Of a stretch of 64,000 nucleotides of DNA, positions 22,570 through 34,520 are shown in pieces; position 1 is the first letter of the stretch, and each line of letters opens with the position of its first letter. The position numbers and the translations under genes were made by a program. The notes under the pieces were generated by a model that searched no databases, was not told the origin of the DNA, and was given only the letters and a program-made list of their open reading frames with translations. The DNA comes from Hibiscus mutabilis (lineage: Eukaryota; Streptophyta; Magnoliopsida; Malvales; Malvaceae), in contig CM033738.1 of the NCBI GenBank assembly GCA_019671005.1, forward strand, positions 16,704,202 to 16,768,201, given 5' to 3'.

Positions 22570-24075
22570 TATTTTACCAGTTCTTTTTTCTAAATGTGAG
22601 AGTTTTTTTTTTTTCTGAGTTAGTCTGGAAAATTTTCAGAGATAACGCTGCAAAAACATTAAAATTTACAAACAATTGAATTACCAAACTAAGGGGAAAT
22701 GGTTAGCTTGCCGGTCATTGTTGTGAACCTTACCTGTTAACTTTATTGTCACTCCCATGCAAAGGAACACTCTGGTCTACTGAATTTCATACCATTACCC
22801 TCTCAGTGTCTGACACGTGTAGATAAAAGTCAACTTTGAAGGGAGACTTTTGAGGTGGCTCAAAATAATTGGTTGATAGTTGAAGATGTTCCAATAGGCA
22901 GACGTCCAAACAAACAGGGCATGTCTGCCTCTGAAGTACAACAAGAAGCAGGGACCGACTTAAATCTTGGGTCCGTACTGACGAGAAGGTTTGTTGGTTG
23001 ATTACACAAAAGATTCAACTGTCTAATTATTATTAACAACATAAAACCAAAGGAGATACTACCAATACTATGTTTGTTGTATTTTCATCCTAATAAATTT
23101 GCCAATCCTTTTTCCTTGTACGTACCGCTGCAAGTTTAGGTTTTATAAAATAACACTAATGTTTATACTAATAACAATGATAATAGCAAATAGAAATCAT
23201 CTACCACATGTTCACATTTAGAAAACCAAAGCAATAAGCGCGGCTTTCTTAATTCTAACCCATTTTTTTCTTTTAATTCTTGATTCATTGACAGTGACGT
23301 TAGTTTTAGTACTAATTATTACTGTCAGTAGTTCTTTTATCTTATTTTTTATATCAAGTTCATGTTTTCTTTTATATTTTGTTTTTTTTATTTTTATCTG
23401 TCTTTTAACACGTTTTTTCCTCTGCCTTATGACACGCTTTTCCTCTGCCTTGTGAAACGCTTTTTTCTCTGCTTTGTGGCACGCTTCTGCCTTATAGCAC
23501 GTATCCGACTACCGTTGTGGTAGATCTGCGTTCGTGGATATGTTTTTTATGACATATGGGTTCTGATTTGCCGATTGTCGGTGATCTTCATTAGATTCAT
23601 CCCCTTTTGTGGTTCGTTTGCCGATGCAATTAGATCTATTTTACGAAGCAGCATCCAAGATTGATAGTTTTACACACCACTCATACTTCAAGCCTGAAGC
23701 GTGTCGGTGGATAGAGACAAAAAAATCTTGTTCTCTGCTTCTAATTCTCTGATGTTTCATCTTTATCATTGATTTGTAACCCACTAGAGGTGTCTTGCTG
23801 GTTTGATGCTCATTTTTTATTTTTTTCAATTTAAATTTATTGTATTTTTGTTTTTCTGCTACAATTTCATTGTTTTGAATTATTTTTCTATTTTAATAAA
23901 ATTTAGCCGGCATATTATTAAAAAAATAATGATAATAAATTTTCTTGTTCAGTTTAAACATAAAAGATGTTATCTCTATCTTTGTTAATTTTCATTTATA
24001 TAACATCCAAAAATATAACAAATTCATACATTCTTATTAACATAAAAAGTGTTATAAGCCCAAAATAAAAATTTA
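22570..24075. other. Upstream flank of the NT-C2 gene; no other gene seen
   Basis: It would hold the promoter of the minus-strand NT-C2 gene, but I see no decisive core element. The rest is AT-rich, with a GC-richer patch at 23400-23650 that contains a minisatellite. The frame at 23641-23829 has no recognisable domain. Confidence 0.4.
23408..23505. repeat. Minisatellite, unit about 24 bp
   Basis: About four units of the type ACACGCTTTTCCTCTGCCTT follow one another, with variants GACACG, AAACGC and GGCACGC at the joins. The last unit is shortened. Confidence 0.75.
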
Positions 24076-24586
24076 GGGTCCGTTTGGTCCCAAAAAAGAG
24101 TCAATTTTCATTTTCATGAAAATGGAAAACGGCGAAGAAAACTTGTTTGGTTGAAAAATTAAAAAATAATTTTTAAAAAGTAAAAATAAGTGAAAATTTG
24201 AAAAATAAAAAATTATTTCCATCATTTTCATTGAAAATGTTTTAGGAAATTGGAAAATATGTAAACAAGGGTTTTTTAATTTTAACTTCATTTTAACCCG
24301 AATTCGAATCCTTCTAATATCATTTTTTAAAACTTTGATTTATTTACTCATAATTTATTCATTATTATTATTATAATAATATTTTCTAACTATATTTTAT
24401 TTTAATTATTTAATAATTATTATTTTTTTATTTTGAAAATCTAAATACCAAACACATTTTCACTATTTTCATTTTTGAAAACAAGTTTTCATTCTTATTG
24501 ACCAAGCATGTTTTTTAACTTTTAGAAAACTAAAAATGAAAATAAAAAATAAAAATAAAAAATATTTTTAGAACTAAACGGACCTT
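24076..24586. mobile_element. hAT-type MITE
   Basis: The ends AGGGTCCGTTTGGTCCC (left) and GAACTAAACGGACCTT (right) form a terminal inverted repeat of about 14 bp. The GGTCCGTTTGGT type is common to plant hAT-derived MITEs. The interior is about 480 bp of AT-rich, self-complementary sequence without a coding frame. A transposase would have to come from elsewhere. Confidence 0.7.
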
Positions 24587-24981
24587 CAATTCTCTGTAAA
24601 TTCAAGAACATTTCTGTATACAATTGATTAGTAATATTTTATTTTTCTTCTATTGTATGATTTTTTGGGGGCAAATTCCTTTGTATGATTCAGTGACATA
24701 TTTTTACTCTCTTTTATCCGAAAGTAAAAATAAAAGCTTAGAGTGGTTTCGCAAAAACTTGATCCAACAATGAGAGAGCTAAAAGTGCTTGAAGCCCAAT
24801 CCATATAAGCTCATTAGTTGTTCGTTAGCCTTCTTAAATGAATAGGATGTATAACTAATTTAACTTGATGATCTTTTTTTATTAAGGAGATAGAATAATA
24901 AAATTCGGTGGTTTTTTTCTGCCCTCTATATGTCCTTATTAATAATTTTATGTTACGTTTATTATTGATTATTATTATAAT

Positions 24982-25153
24982 TGTTGAAAGAATATATTGA
25001 TAGTTTGTAAATATTAGTTAAAGTAGTAAGTTAGTTTCTTAGTCTGTTATTAGCAAGTTAGTTAGACTACTAATGTATTATAAATACTCAGTTGATGTAA
25101 AGTTATTGATATGAAATCAAAACATTATTCATCTCGTATTTCCAATTTTAACA
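24982..25153 (+). repeat. 5' LTR of the outer copia element (172 bp)
   Basis: It begins TGTTGAAAG and ends TTTTAACA. A closely matching copy in the same orientation ends at 63752. The base pattern ATAAT just before it (24977-24981) pairs with GTAAT after the right copy. The interior holds TGTATTATAAATACTCAG, a likely TATA box. Confidence 0.9.
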
Positions 25154-25169
25154 TAGTATCAGTGATCCA
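25154..25169 (+). other. Primer-binding site of the outer copia element (worn)
   Basis: TAGTATCAGTGATCC directly after the LTR resembles TGGTATCAGAGCC, the initiator tRNA-Met complement, with a few changes. Confidence 0.65.
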
Positions 25170-25282
25170 GGTTCTTTAGCTCTTTTGTTTGTTGGGCCTC
25201 TTTCAACCCACGTTTGTGTGTTCTTTCCCAATTTTTCATTTCGATTAGGAATTTGTTGTCCATTTTTTTTATTTCTGTTACG

Positions 25283-25957
25283 ATGTCTCTGCCGAATATG
25301 AATGCGCCCGTCCCTTCACCACCGGCCATCCCTCCGGCGGCCAATCCTTCTGCCAGTTCTCAGTGATTGACTTCAATCATCCTCTTTTTTGCATCCCTTT
25401 GATAATCCGGGAAGTGTTCTGGTCTCGCATCGTCTTCTTGACATTGAAAATTATAGTATTTGGAGTCGCTCTATGCCCATCGCTCTCCTGGCCAAGAATA
25501 AGCTTGGCTTCGTTGATGACGACTGTCGAAAAGAGAGTTATGAGTCTCAGCGAGAACATTGTAATGTGTTCGTCCTCTATTGGATTTTAAACACTGTTTC
25601 CTCTGATCTTTCTGCCGATATTGTGTTCGCCTCTAGCGCCACTCATGTCTTGACGAAATTAAAAGAGTGATTTGATAAGGTTGATGGTTCTAGGATTTTT
25701 TTTCCTACATCAAGAAATTGCCACCCTAGGTTAAGGTGATTCGTCTATTTCCACGTATTTTACTCGATTGAAACTGTTATGGGATAAGTGTAGCTCTCTC
25801 ATTCCCATTTTAGTTTGTGAGTGTAATGTTTCTGTTGAAAATTTCACACATCTGGCTCGACAAAAATTGTTTCAATTTCTTATGGGGCTCAATGAAACTT
25901 GTTCTGCCCTCCGTAGTCAGATCTTGCTGATCAATCTCTTTCCAGTACGAATCAAGA
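25283..25957 (+). pseudogene. Ty1/copia gag of the outer element (copia-like N-terminal domain), truncated
   Basis: From the ATG at 25283 the reading gives MSLPNMNAPVP, then after a stop and a frame change HPSDNPGSVLVSHRLLDIEN and WSRSMPIALLAKNKLGFVD, the hallmark of the retrotransposon copia-like N-terminal domain. Later blocks FTRLKLLWDKCSSL and FLMGLNETCSALRSQILL belong to the gag core. At least three stops or shifts are present. The frame is cut at 25957 by TGTAACACC, the edge of a gypsy LTR. The rest of this element appears only at 63.36-63.75 kb. Confidence 0.85.
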
Positions 25958-26726
25958 TGTAACACCCCTTCCCGGTCCGGTAGGAATTTGGGTCAGAAAG
26001 CGTTATCGGAGGACAATACGGTGATCGGATTAGCTTTTACAATAACTTATAGAATGAATAGTGAGTCAATTTTACCATTAGAGAACCATCACTAACAATG
26101 ATCATCTTGAACTTAATCAAAACCATAACTAAGGATCATTTAGTAACTTTTTCAAACTTTAGGGACTAAATTGTAATTTTAGAAAATTTTAGGGGCTTAT
26201 CAATAATTAAGGTTACCAATGTGAAATTCAATGCTTGGTTATCTTGTGTATGAAATATTAATGGATTTGGAAGCCATTTGCACTTCAATTAACTTATAAA
26301 AGATTCAATGATCATTTTGCAAGGTTTTAAATCATATAACTAACTTTAACTAACTCCCCTGTATCGGTACCGGTACTCATGAGGCCATACCGGTACATTC
26401 TTATATCAAATTCTTTCGAACTTGAATCCAGTATCGGTACACAGTGTCTTGTACCGGTACGAGGACACGATGCTCTTTGTATCGGTACGAGTTCATCACC
26501 GTACCGGTATGCTAACCCTAAATTCCCAAATTGAGTCATTAATGGGTATCGGTACGACACCACCTGTACCGATACCCTTGCCACAGTAAAATTCCAGGGT
26601 TGATTTTGCCTACCGGTACCACTGTAGCAATATCGATACGCCTTAGTCCACAATACCAAAATTGTATGTTAGTACCAGTACGACACCACCCGTACCGGTA
26701 CGCCTGGGTTAACTTTACCCAAAATT
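25958..26726 (-). repeat. Chromovirus LTR (minus orientation), end portion
   Basis: On the plus strand it starts TGTAACACCCCTTCCCGG, which is the inverted end of a minus-strand LTR. It carries a decamer cluster at 26343-26705 and, in minus sense just downstream, CTTTTATAAG (about 26293-26302) as a TATA candidate. It is cut at 26726 by the insertion of another LTR element and resumes near 45620. A second copy of the same stretch lies at 62199-63355. Confidence 0.8.
26343..26705. repeat. Palindromic decamer cluster
   Basis: Pairs at exact 20-bp distance include 26431/26451 (GTATCGGTAC and GTACCGGTAC) and the pairs around 26545/26565 and 26671/26691, plus an overlapping GTATCGGTACCGGTAC near 26352. 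At least twelve words occur in 360 bp. Confidence 0.85.
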
Positions 26727-27809
26727 TGTAACACCCTGAAAACCGGTCTAGTCAGAATTAGGTTCTAGTAATTAGAAATTCTATATCAAAAAGGTCCAAA
26801 TATTTCATTGACTTAGTTTGTGTGGCCAATGCATCGTATTAGACTCTAATTGAGATTAATTTAAAATACTTTGGACCCAATTGAATTCTTAGAAACAATT
26901 TAGTGACCAAATTGTGAAAATTGAAGGTTTGGGGGTAATAGAGTGAAGTTTAGAAAGTTGAAGGACCACTCTTCTAATTATCCCACTTTGAGGTGAGTCA
27001 CCTCTTTGCTTAAACATATTCACGTGAATTCCTTGTGAAATTTGAGGGAAAAGATGGTATAGAATTGATAGCTATTATTGCTATCTTAATTGTTAGGAAA
27101 TGAAAATTATTGTTTATAGTTTACCTATCCTTGGAGGAAACCTTATGATTAGTTGTGTGTGAAGTGGAGTGATCACTCTAATGAATTAAAATAAGTTTAC
27201 CTTTGGCTAGAGGAAACATATCCGGTAGATTTAAGGAAGTTTGAAGAGTTTAAAAACATTTTCCCAAAGCCATAGTAACCACCGAGACCTCCCTTTCCTT
27301 GCTATATTCCTTCATCTTTCTCTAAGAATAAGCAAGAACCTCCATTGTCATCTTCAACCTCTAGCTCAAGCAAGCACCCCTTCGTTTGTAGACGTTTTCT
27401 TGATTTCTTTACATCATTATATAGCCTTTGATTCTGTAAGTAAAAGCCCCCAAACAATTCATTGGTTCCATGGATAGTTGTTGAGAAATTTCAAGATTAA
27501 GCTAACAAACACCTAAATCGAGCTGTATCCTTTAAGGCTCCAATCCATGGAAATCTAGTAGCTAAAATCTATTTCAAGTTTGAATAATTGACATTAAGGT
27601 TGTTATTTGGAATCTAACGTCTCTCTTTGTTTTACCTAGCACAAGAGTTGGGGAAAGAATGATCACCATCTCCATCCAAAGCTAAGAAAAAAAGAGTAGT
27701 AATCCGAGAGCCGTATGAGCTTCGAAATTCAAGGTTAGTGTAGTCGGAGTCTTGAGGATAGGCTAGGTGCCTTTACCGAACCTTTGAATATCAAGTATTG
27801 CATTGGTAA

Positions 27810-28430
27810 CCTTGTGTATTAAGGTTATTGCATAAGAAAATTGTTAATGGCTATATTGGTAAGTATTGCATCGATTCATTGTCCGTAGCATTGTTGTTAT
27901 TGTTATCAAAATCATTGAAGCATTGGCATATAGAATCAATGATCATTGAATATTGAATAAGGCCATTGGAACATTGATATTGATTTATTGTCATTGGATA
28001 CTGTATTGAATCATCGCTATTGTTTATCGATATTGAAACTCGGCTATTGAACTATTGTTATTGATCCATTGTCATGGAATTATTGCTATCGGACTATTGA
28101 TATTAAACCTTGGATTCGAGTAGTATTGGATACAATTGGCATACCATATAATTTATGAGCTCATTGGTACGGGTAGGCTACGACCTTTATTGTGGTACGA
28201 TGGAGGATGATGTGTTATGGTCATATTAATGCGGCGGAGGGACTAGACCAATATTGATTTTGGTGCGGCGTAGGAATTCTTGTATCCATATACCGTACAT
28301 CGATCCAAGGAAACTTATTGTTATATAAAATTAAATGTTATTGAGTATTGTTATTGCATTGACTATTGCTGTTATATTGACCATTGATCATGTCTAAATT
28401 GCCATTGAAACTACATGCTATTGTTTTCGT
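27810..28430 (+). repeat. ATTG-word-rich tract in the LTR
   Basis: Degenerate repeats of ATTG spaced by 4-10 bases (GATATTGATTTATTGTCATTG and the like) dominate this stretch, and the 3' LTR repeats it at 43960-44600. The minus-oriented LTR has the equivalent CAAT-rich tract at 46380-46560. Confidence 0.6.
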
Positions 28431-28937
28431 TGTAATACATAATATGGAAGCATGTTAGAATGCATTCTATGCTTATTCCATTGTTTATGACTACCTCACT
28501 AGGCAAAGTATGCCTAATACATTCATCTTTCATTCATTTCAGGTTAAGGCATTTTGAGATCGAGATTGGGGCCGAAAAAGGTTTTTGGCAAGTCATTTCG
28601 TTGATAAAGTAAAGTATATCAACTCTATAGACTCATAGTATGGTGGCATAAGTGTTGCACATATCATTTCTACCTCTTTTGATATGTATGTAATATAGTT
28701 GGCTTGTGTAAGTTTAAGGGTTTAAACTTGACCTTTGAAGGTAACTAAAAATGGCTACATATGCATACTTGGCCTAAATTAGGGTAAACATGGCAAACGG
28801 ATTTGTTCGACCCTAAAATTTGAAATGATGGTAGTTTTAAGCTATATAGACTTGCTGGTAAAATTTCATTGAATTCAGACATGGTCCGGTCGAGCAAAAT
28901 GCTAATAAACCAGCTAAAAATTGACATTACAGGTCTT

Positions 28938-29310
28938 ACCGTACCGATATGGGTGATGGCATATCGGTATAATAATGGAAATGGATTAAGGGGAGTATAG
29001 ATACGGGTGATGGCGTATCGGTACGGCGCATGGAATCTGGAATTCTAAAATTAGCTCAGTATCGATACGGATTGGTGCTTATCGATACACTCTATCAGAT
29101 TTGTTTAATGAATTTAATCACGTACCAATCCAATTTGGTCACGTATCGATATGAGTCTGAGGAACCTAAAAGAATTAACGGTCTTGGCTAGGCGTACCAA
29201 TATGTCTTAATATGTATCAGTACGGGCCCTTGTCACTGAAATTTTTAAGAGTCACATTAACTATAGCGCATTGATACGGCCCTTGGGTGATCGATACCCC
29301 TGTTCAAAAA
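28938..29310. repeat. Palindromic decamer cluster in the 5' LTR
   Basis: Words such as GTACCGATAT/ATATCGGTAT (20 bp apart near 28942) and GTATCGATAC pairs near 29060 lie just upstream of the TATA-like TTTATAAAAGG. Confidence 0.8.
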
Positions 29311-29536
29311 TGTGTTAATTAACCTTAGCAAGTCCATGGAAACTACTGATTAACTTCCTTAAGTTTATAAAAGGATTAAAGTGCTCCAGTTCTTGTTACA
29401 TGCTTTATTGTTCTTTCTAATATCCCCTAAATTTGTATAGATAATTAAATAAAGTATCGTATCAATCATCGTTTTGGTTTCGGTAACACTTTTCAAACTG
29501 GTTCTTTACCAGACCGGGTAGGGGGTGTTACATTTG

Positions 29537-29548
29537 TGGTATCAGAGC
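29537..29548 (+). other. Primer-binding site (initiator tRNA-Met type)
   Basis: TGGTATCAGAGC is an exact match to the usual complement of the initiator tRNA-Met 3' end and lies four bases after the LTR end. Confidence 0.9.
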
Positions 29549-29674
29549 TAGAGTTTAGTTGATTCTAGGACTACAGTAAAGTTTATTGTATTGTCATTGC
29601 GTTATATTATGCCACCTGAGAGTTATTTATTGTATAATGTGACTTGCCGGCTAACCTGATCTCTTTATTCATAG

Positions 29675-30586
29675 ATGTCTAACTCTAATCAGGCTCATGT
29701 AGACGAGTATGTTATCGGCTCCTCAACTCATGGTGAGGAGATTAGAGGAAGAGAACCTCTAATTTTGCAAAATTCCCCAACATAGAACCATGAGCCCGAG
29801 GTACAAGCTGCTCAAGTCGAATGCTATAGGAATATGGTTGACATGTTCAAAATATTTATAACCTCAATGAAGGCTGAGTAGACTTTCCAACCTCCTATCA
29901 TTGCTATTCCGAATTCCCGAGCTCCCATTGATAAGTTACCTCAACATCGGGCTTAGTCTTTCACAGGCTGTGATGACGATGATCCTGAAATTGTCGAGTA
30001 TTGGATGGACAATACTCTAAGAATCCTGACTAAACAGCTACAGTGTTCCAATAAACACAAGCTTGAGTGTGCCCTTTCCTTGCTAGCCGATGAAGCATTG
30101 TATTGGTGGGAGGCTACCATCGCAGTTCTTGAAGAAGCAGTGACTTGGGAGTTTTTCCTTCATGAATTTCGTAAAAATACATCAGTGAGTATTATCTCGC
30201 TGAGTGACGTGACATATTCCTTCATCTGAAATAAGGGGACGACCTGTAGAGTAGTACATCCATGATTTTTACAAGTACTGCTTGTACGGGGCTGAATATA
30301 TTAAGAAGAAAGAGGGGAAGTGCAGAATGTTCATTAATGGTCTGAATGATGATCTGTGCCATATGTTTACTGCATTGGGTATTACTGTTTTCCATGACCT
30401 TGTGAACAAGGTTAAAGCTACTAAAATTGCTCAGAAGGCCGGTGGGTCAGGCAAGTCTGAAAAGAGATATCGAGATGACTCTCATTTTCCTAAGTCGTTC
30501 AAGAAAGGGAAGTATCATGGTTCAAAACAAAATGTGTATTCACAACATTCCCGTTCTAAATATATTGCTAGACCTCAAACCGCAAT
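29675..30586 (+). pseudogene. Chromovirus gag, first part
   Basis: An ATG at 29675 opens MSNSNQAHVDEY. The Tekay/Del Gag core follows: VEYWMDNTLRIL, LECALSLLADEALYWWEAT, TWEFFLHEFRK and MFINGLNDDLCHMFTALG. Several stops (for example near 29785, 29880 and 30228) and a frame change interrupt it. At 30587 an Athila-like LTR splits the gene; the rest continues at 42478. Confidence 0.85.
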
Positions 30587-32201
30587 TGTTACCTCTCCAA
30601 AAGTACTGTTTTTAATGCCAATCTTACAATGCTTTTGCTTGTTTTTAGGTACATTTAGTTGTATTATGATGTTAGAATCATGCATTTGTATAAGGAGTTT
30701 AGAGTTTTGTCTATGCCAGTGTGAAGGGTTGTTTTGTTGGCAATTTTGTAGGTTTTGCATAGTATTTGGCCCAGAAAAGCAACACAGGAAGGAATGCCAA
30801 AGAGAATGCCGAGTGTTGTTGGCAAAAATGGACCAGACAATGCCAAACACCAGATGGTAGAGAAGTGAACTTGATGCCACGCCAAGAGGCTGTTGGACCC
30901 CAAAAAATAGGACATGATCAAGCTTCGAAAAAATAGCAATTGGAACAATCTCTGAAAAAATAGCGGATAAGATGATGCCAAGACTTGTTGGCAGACTCAT
31001 GCCAAGCTTAGATTCCAGGGCAGCGTTGGCAGGATGATGTCAACCTTAGCCTGATCAGCTCTAATTCAAATCTGGATAAGAAGATAATCTCTTATCCTCT
31101 GGGCAGTTAGAATTTAAAATTTGAAGAGCTAGTCATATCCCTTCTTTGCACGCCTATTTAAACACCAACCAAGCTAGACTTTAAGAGGAGAGGAGAAGAT
31201 TGGATCGTGAGGAGTTGGTGTGTGTATGATGATTGACGACTGGCTGCACCGTGGAAGGGTGGTCCGACCAACTTGGACGAGAAGCCTGGATCTTAAAGGG
31301 CTGCATCGAGAGACCATTTCTAGCCCATTCTCTCTCTCGAGTTATTTTATTTTGTTTTTAAGGATGATGTATTCTGAAAACGTTTGTGGATTGTTGGTTC
31401 ACTCCCTCACCATGAACTAATTTAATAGTTGGTAGGGGATGTTTGGTTTTTATGTTATTTGCATGCTTTAGCTTTTAATAATAAATCTGCTTTGGCAAAG
31501 TTTCATCTATTCGACAAACTTTAATATTTCCTAAATACTCTGCCAAGCGAGAGCTGACACTGTTGGCCTATTGCACCTTAATATCTTAACAGACTTGGGG
31601 TGGCAATGAATAAGTTGTCGAATACTGAGGAGAGAAGCTTCGAGAGAAGTCGTTCAAGTAGATGAACTTACTTCGGGAGTGAAATCTACCCCTTAGGAGT
31701 ATAGATTGGATCTTAATCAAATTGGTTTATTTAAAAACAAACACTATAGAGATATAGGGGTTTTTACATGATCAATTTAGGGCAATGACCATCGAGAGAG
31801 GATTTGCTACTTTTGAATCTGCTCGGCAAACAATGCCAAGACAGGTTGTTGTTAACGGCTGGCACGACATGAATAGAGTGAAAACCAGGCATTCCCTGCC
31901 AACGCTCATCATTCATTAAAACACCTTCCTTGCCAATGTCTTTACTTTTCTTTCATTTCTTTACTTTTTAATTATTTTCCAATACCAATTTCAAATCAAA
32001 TCAACTTTTTTCTTAAGGCAAGTAACAATCAAGGCAATTGAATTCCAAGACAATCTCTGTGGGATCGATACTCAGCTTACTAGCTGTATTACTTGCAGAC
32101 CGTGTATACTTGTACGCAAAAGACTAATTTTGGCATATTCTTATATTTTCCAATACATATTTTCTGCCACTTTTGCCAGCATTTCACCTAGAGAGTCTAC
32201 A
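30587..32201 (+). repeat. 5' LTR of the Athila-like element (1.6 kb)
   Basis: It begins TGTTACCTCTCC and ends GAGTCTACA next to a tRNA-Asp-type primer site. Its partner lies at 40868-42477 with scattered differences. A TATA-like CTATTTAAACACC occurs near 31148. Near the end, ACTTGCAGACCGTGTATACTT is the conserved block seen in Athila LTRs. Possible target duplication GCAAT (30582-30586) and GTAAC (42478-42482), two transitions apart. The open frames here, on both strands, are LTR noise. Confidence 0.9.
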
Positions 32202-32207
32202 AGTTTT

Positions 32208-32226
32208 TGGCATCGTTGCTAGGGAT
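32208..32226 (+). other. Primer-binding site, tRNA-Asp type (worn)
   Basis: TGGCATCGTTGCTAGGGAT resembles TGGCGCCGTTGCCGGGGA, the tRNA-Asp complement used by Athila-like elements, with C-to-T/A changes. Confidence 0.75.
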
Positions 32227-32315
32227 TGCAACATAATTGATTGTTTTTAAATTTTTACTTGTCTTCCTTTTATTTTTATTTTCGTTTTATTTTTACCTTT
32301 CATTTTTTTCGGTGT

Positions 32316-33660
32316 ATGACCAGAAGCCATCGTGTGGTGGACGAGTGGCCATACGATCCGAAAATTGAGAAAACCTTGCGGAGGTTAAAAAGAAGATTCT
32401 GAGAGATGAACCAAGGTAATAGAGGGAATGGTGTGGTGAACAATGGGGGTAATCCACTTAACAATGAGATACCACCACCACATGTTGCCCCAGTTGTTAA
32501 TGAGAGGCCTATTAGAGAACATTCGGCCCCAACCATTGACAATTTGATGCCAGAACTTGTTGGCACAGAGGTAAACGCTGTCAATTTTGAACTTAAACCA
32601 GTGATGATTCAAACTCTTTTGAATGTAGGTCAGTTTGATGGCGTACTCACTGGAGATCCGAGGTAACATCTTAAACAGTTCATGGATATTTGCTAGCTAT
32701 TTCAACAAAATGGAGTACCTAAAGATACCGTGAAGCTGAAGTTATTTACTTTTTCTTTGAGAGGCAGAGCAAAGGCTTATATGATGCCTGGGTGAGACCA
32801 TTACATTCAGGCAAGCTGAGGATGAGACCCTATATGAGATTATTACATTCAGGCAGGCTGAGGATGAGACCTTATATGATGCATGGGAAAGATTCAAAGA
32901 CTTGTTGAGGAGGTGTCCTATGCATGGATTCCCGAATTGGACTCAGATTCAAACCTTTTACAATGGATTGAATGCACAAATGAGGACGGTTGTTGATGCT
33001 TCAGCAGCTGGCTCATTGATTGACAAGACATATACTGAGGCTGTTGACATTTTAGAAAGGATTACAATCAATGATTTTGAATATCCTTTTTCAAGACTTG
33101 GGACCGAAACTAAAACTAATGGGAAATTTCAGGTTGATGAACTAACATCCCTTCATGCCAAGATTTCCAACCTTACGAGCATGGTAAGAACGTTGAAAAA
33201 GAACAATGAGTCCCAAGAAGTCAAAGCATTAGACCCATTCTGTACGCTCTGTGGAGAAAATCATTATGTGGATGAATGTTCAGCCAACCCTCAATCGGTA
33301 AATTTGGTTGGCAATGTTAATCGTTACTATAACCCTAACTCCAATACTTATAATGCAGGTTAGAGACAATACCCTAACTTAGCTTGGGGAAATCAAGGAG
33401 GTAACCAGTACAATGCCCAGCGCCAGAATACTTAGAGGTAGAATAACAATGCCATGCCAGCATTCTATCAGAATGCCATGCCACAGAAAACCCAAAACAA
33501 TTTTCAGCAAGGGCAGAGACTCAACCAATGAGGCACTCTCACAAAGTACATGGAAAGGAATGATGCCACAGTCCAGAGTTTGGCTGCGTCAATGAGAAAT
33601 TTGGAAGTCCAGCTTGGGCAGATTGCCAGTGCACTCAGCAATCGACCCTAGGGAGTGGTA
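32316..33660 (+). pseudogene. Athila-like gag
   Basis: The ATG at 32316 opens MTRSHRVVDEWPYDP and is stopped soon after. The frame resumes at the ATG at 32406. Athila Gag motifs follow: NFELKPVMIQTLLNVGQFDG, KLFTFSLRGRAKAY, AWERFKDLLRRCPMHGFPNW and FYNGLNAQMRTVVDASAAG, then a zinc knuckle CTLCGENHYVDEC and a Gln/Asn-rich tail. A 42-bp tandem duplication (32800-32883) replaces part of the core, and stops occur at several points. Gag would package the element RNA. Confidence 0.88.
32800..32883 (+). repeat. 42-bp tandem duplication inside gag
   Basis: ATTACATTCAGGCAAGCTGAG recurs 42 bases on as the same string with one change, both followed by GATGAGACC(C/T)TATATGA. The segment normally between the two gag motifs is missing, so this is a repair scar in a dead gene. 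Confidence 0.8.
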
Positions 33661-33671
33661 AGCAGTGCGAG

Positions 33672-34520
33672 ATGGAAAAGGTTGCTAAGCAGCCAAATAA
33701 TTGCCAAGATGAGAAGCCTGTGCCAGCAGATAATCCCAGGGAAGCAGAGAAAGAGGAAACAAAAGCAGACGATACCAAAATTGATGCCAGACAGCACACT
33801 GATGCCAACGTCGATGCCAAACAGTCTGATGCCAGCGCTGCATTGGCAAAGCCAGCAGAGCAGGCACGTATCTATCTGCCGCCATCATTTCCAGCAAGAT
33901 TTCAAAAGCATAAGCAAGATCAGAAGTTCAAGCGCTTCTTGGAGGTTCTTAAGCAATTGCAAATCAAATTCCATTAGTAGAAGCCCTTGAACAAATGCCC
34001 AACTATGTCAAATTTCTGAAGGACATTTTGTCCAAAAAGAGAAAGTTGGGAGACTTTGAAACTGTTGCCCTGACCGAAGGATGCAGTGCCATGATCCTAA
34101 ACTATTTGCCACCAAAGCTGAAAGATCTGGGAAGTTTCACTATTCCCTGCACCATTGGCAACAAATTCATGGGCAAGTCACTGTGTGACCTAGGAGACAA
34201 CATCTACTTGATGCCAATGTCAGTTTTCCGAAAGCTTGGCATAGAAGCAAGACCTACCACGGTGACACTTCAGCTGGCAGACCGATTTTATGCAGATCCC
34301 AAGGGTAAGATTAATGATGTGTTGGTAAAGGTAGACAAATTTATTTTTCCAGCTGATTTTATCATTTTGGATTATGAGGCTGATATTAATGTCCCTATTA
34401 TTTTGGGGAGGCCTTTTCTTGCTACAGGTAAGGCTTTGATTGATGTTCATAAAGGGGAACTAACAATGCGCATGAATGATCAGCAAGCTACATTTAATGT
34501 GTTTCAAGCTTTGAAATGTG
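33672..34520 (+). pseudogene. Athila-like pol: linker and aspartic protease
   Basis: An Asp/Ala/Lys-rich linker (33672-33977) passes by a frameshift near 33965 into the protease segment LKDILSKKRKLGDFETV, CTIGNKFMGKSLCDLGDNI and VPIILGRPFLATG. The active-site triplet context DLGA of the family reads DLGD, which probably inactivates it. The protease would cut the Gag-Pol polyprotein. Confidence 0.85.

Larger units (their letters stand above)
26727..29532 (+). repeat. 5' LTR of a gag-only chromovirus derivative (2.8 kb)
   Basis: It begins TGTAACACCCTG at 26727, ends GGGTGTTACA at 29532 and is followed by a primer-binding site. The matching 3' LTR starts at 42893. It contains an ATTG-rich tract (27810-28430), a decamer cluster (28938-29310) and TTTATAAAAGG at about 29365 as the TATA candidate. 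It is inserted in the minus-oriented LTR at ...AAAATT (26726). Confidence 0.9.

Noticed and set aside
23641..23829. 62-codon minus-strand frame upstream of the NT-C2 gene
   Set aside because: No domain, no splice partners, and the composition matches its AT-rich surroundings.
25159..25344. 61-codon minus-strand frame
   Set aside because: It is antisense to the leader and gag start of the outer copia element.
27241..27477. 78-codon open frame with an N-terminal ATG
   Set aside because: It lies within an LTR, and the corresponding stretch of the 3' LTR (43400-43620) is interrupted, so it is not a conserved coding region.
29537..29548. tRNA gene at primer-binding sites
   Set aside because: Only the 12-18 bases complementary to a tRNA 3' end are present, with no cloverleaf. 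The same holds at 4307, 25154, 32208 and 59357.
30575..31000. Minus-strand open frames of 105-141 codons, repeated at 40916-41282
   Set aside because: They are present in both LTRs of the Athila-like element, antisense, with no recognised domain. Duplication by the LTR explains their recurrence.
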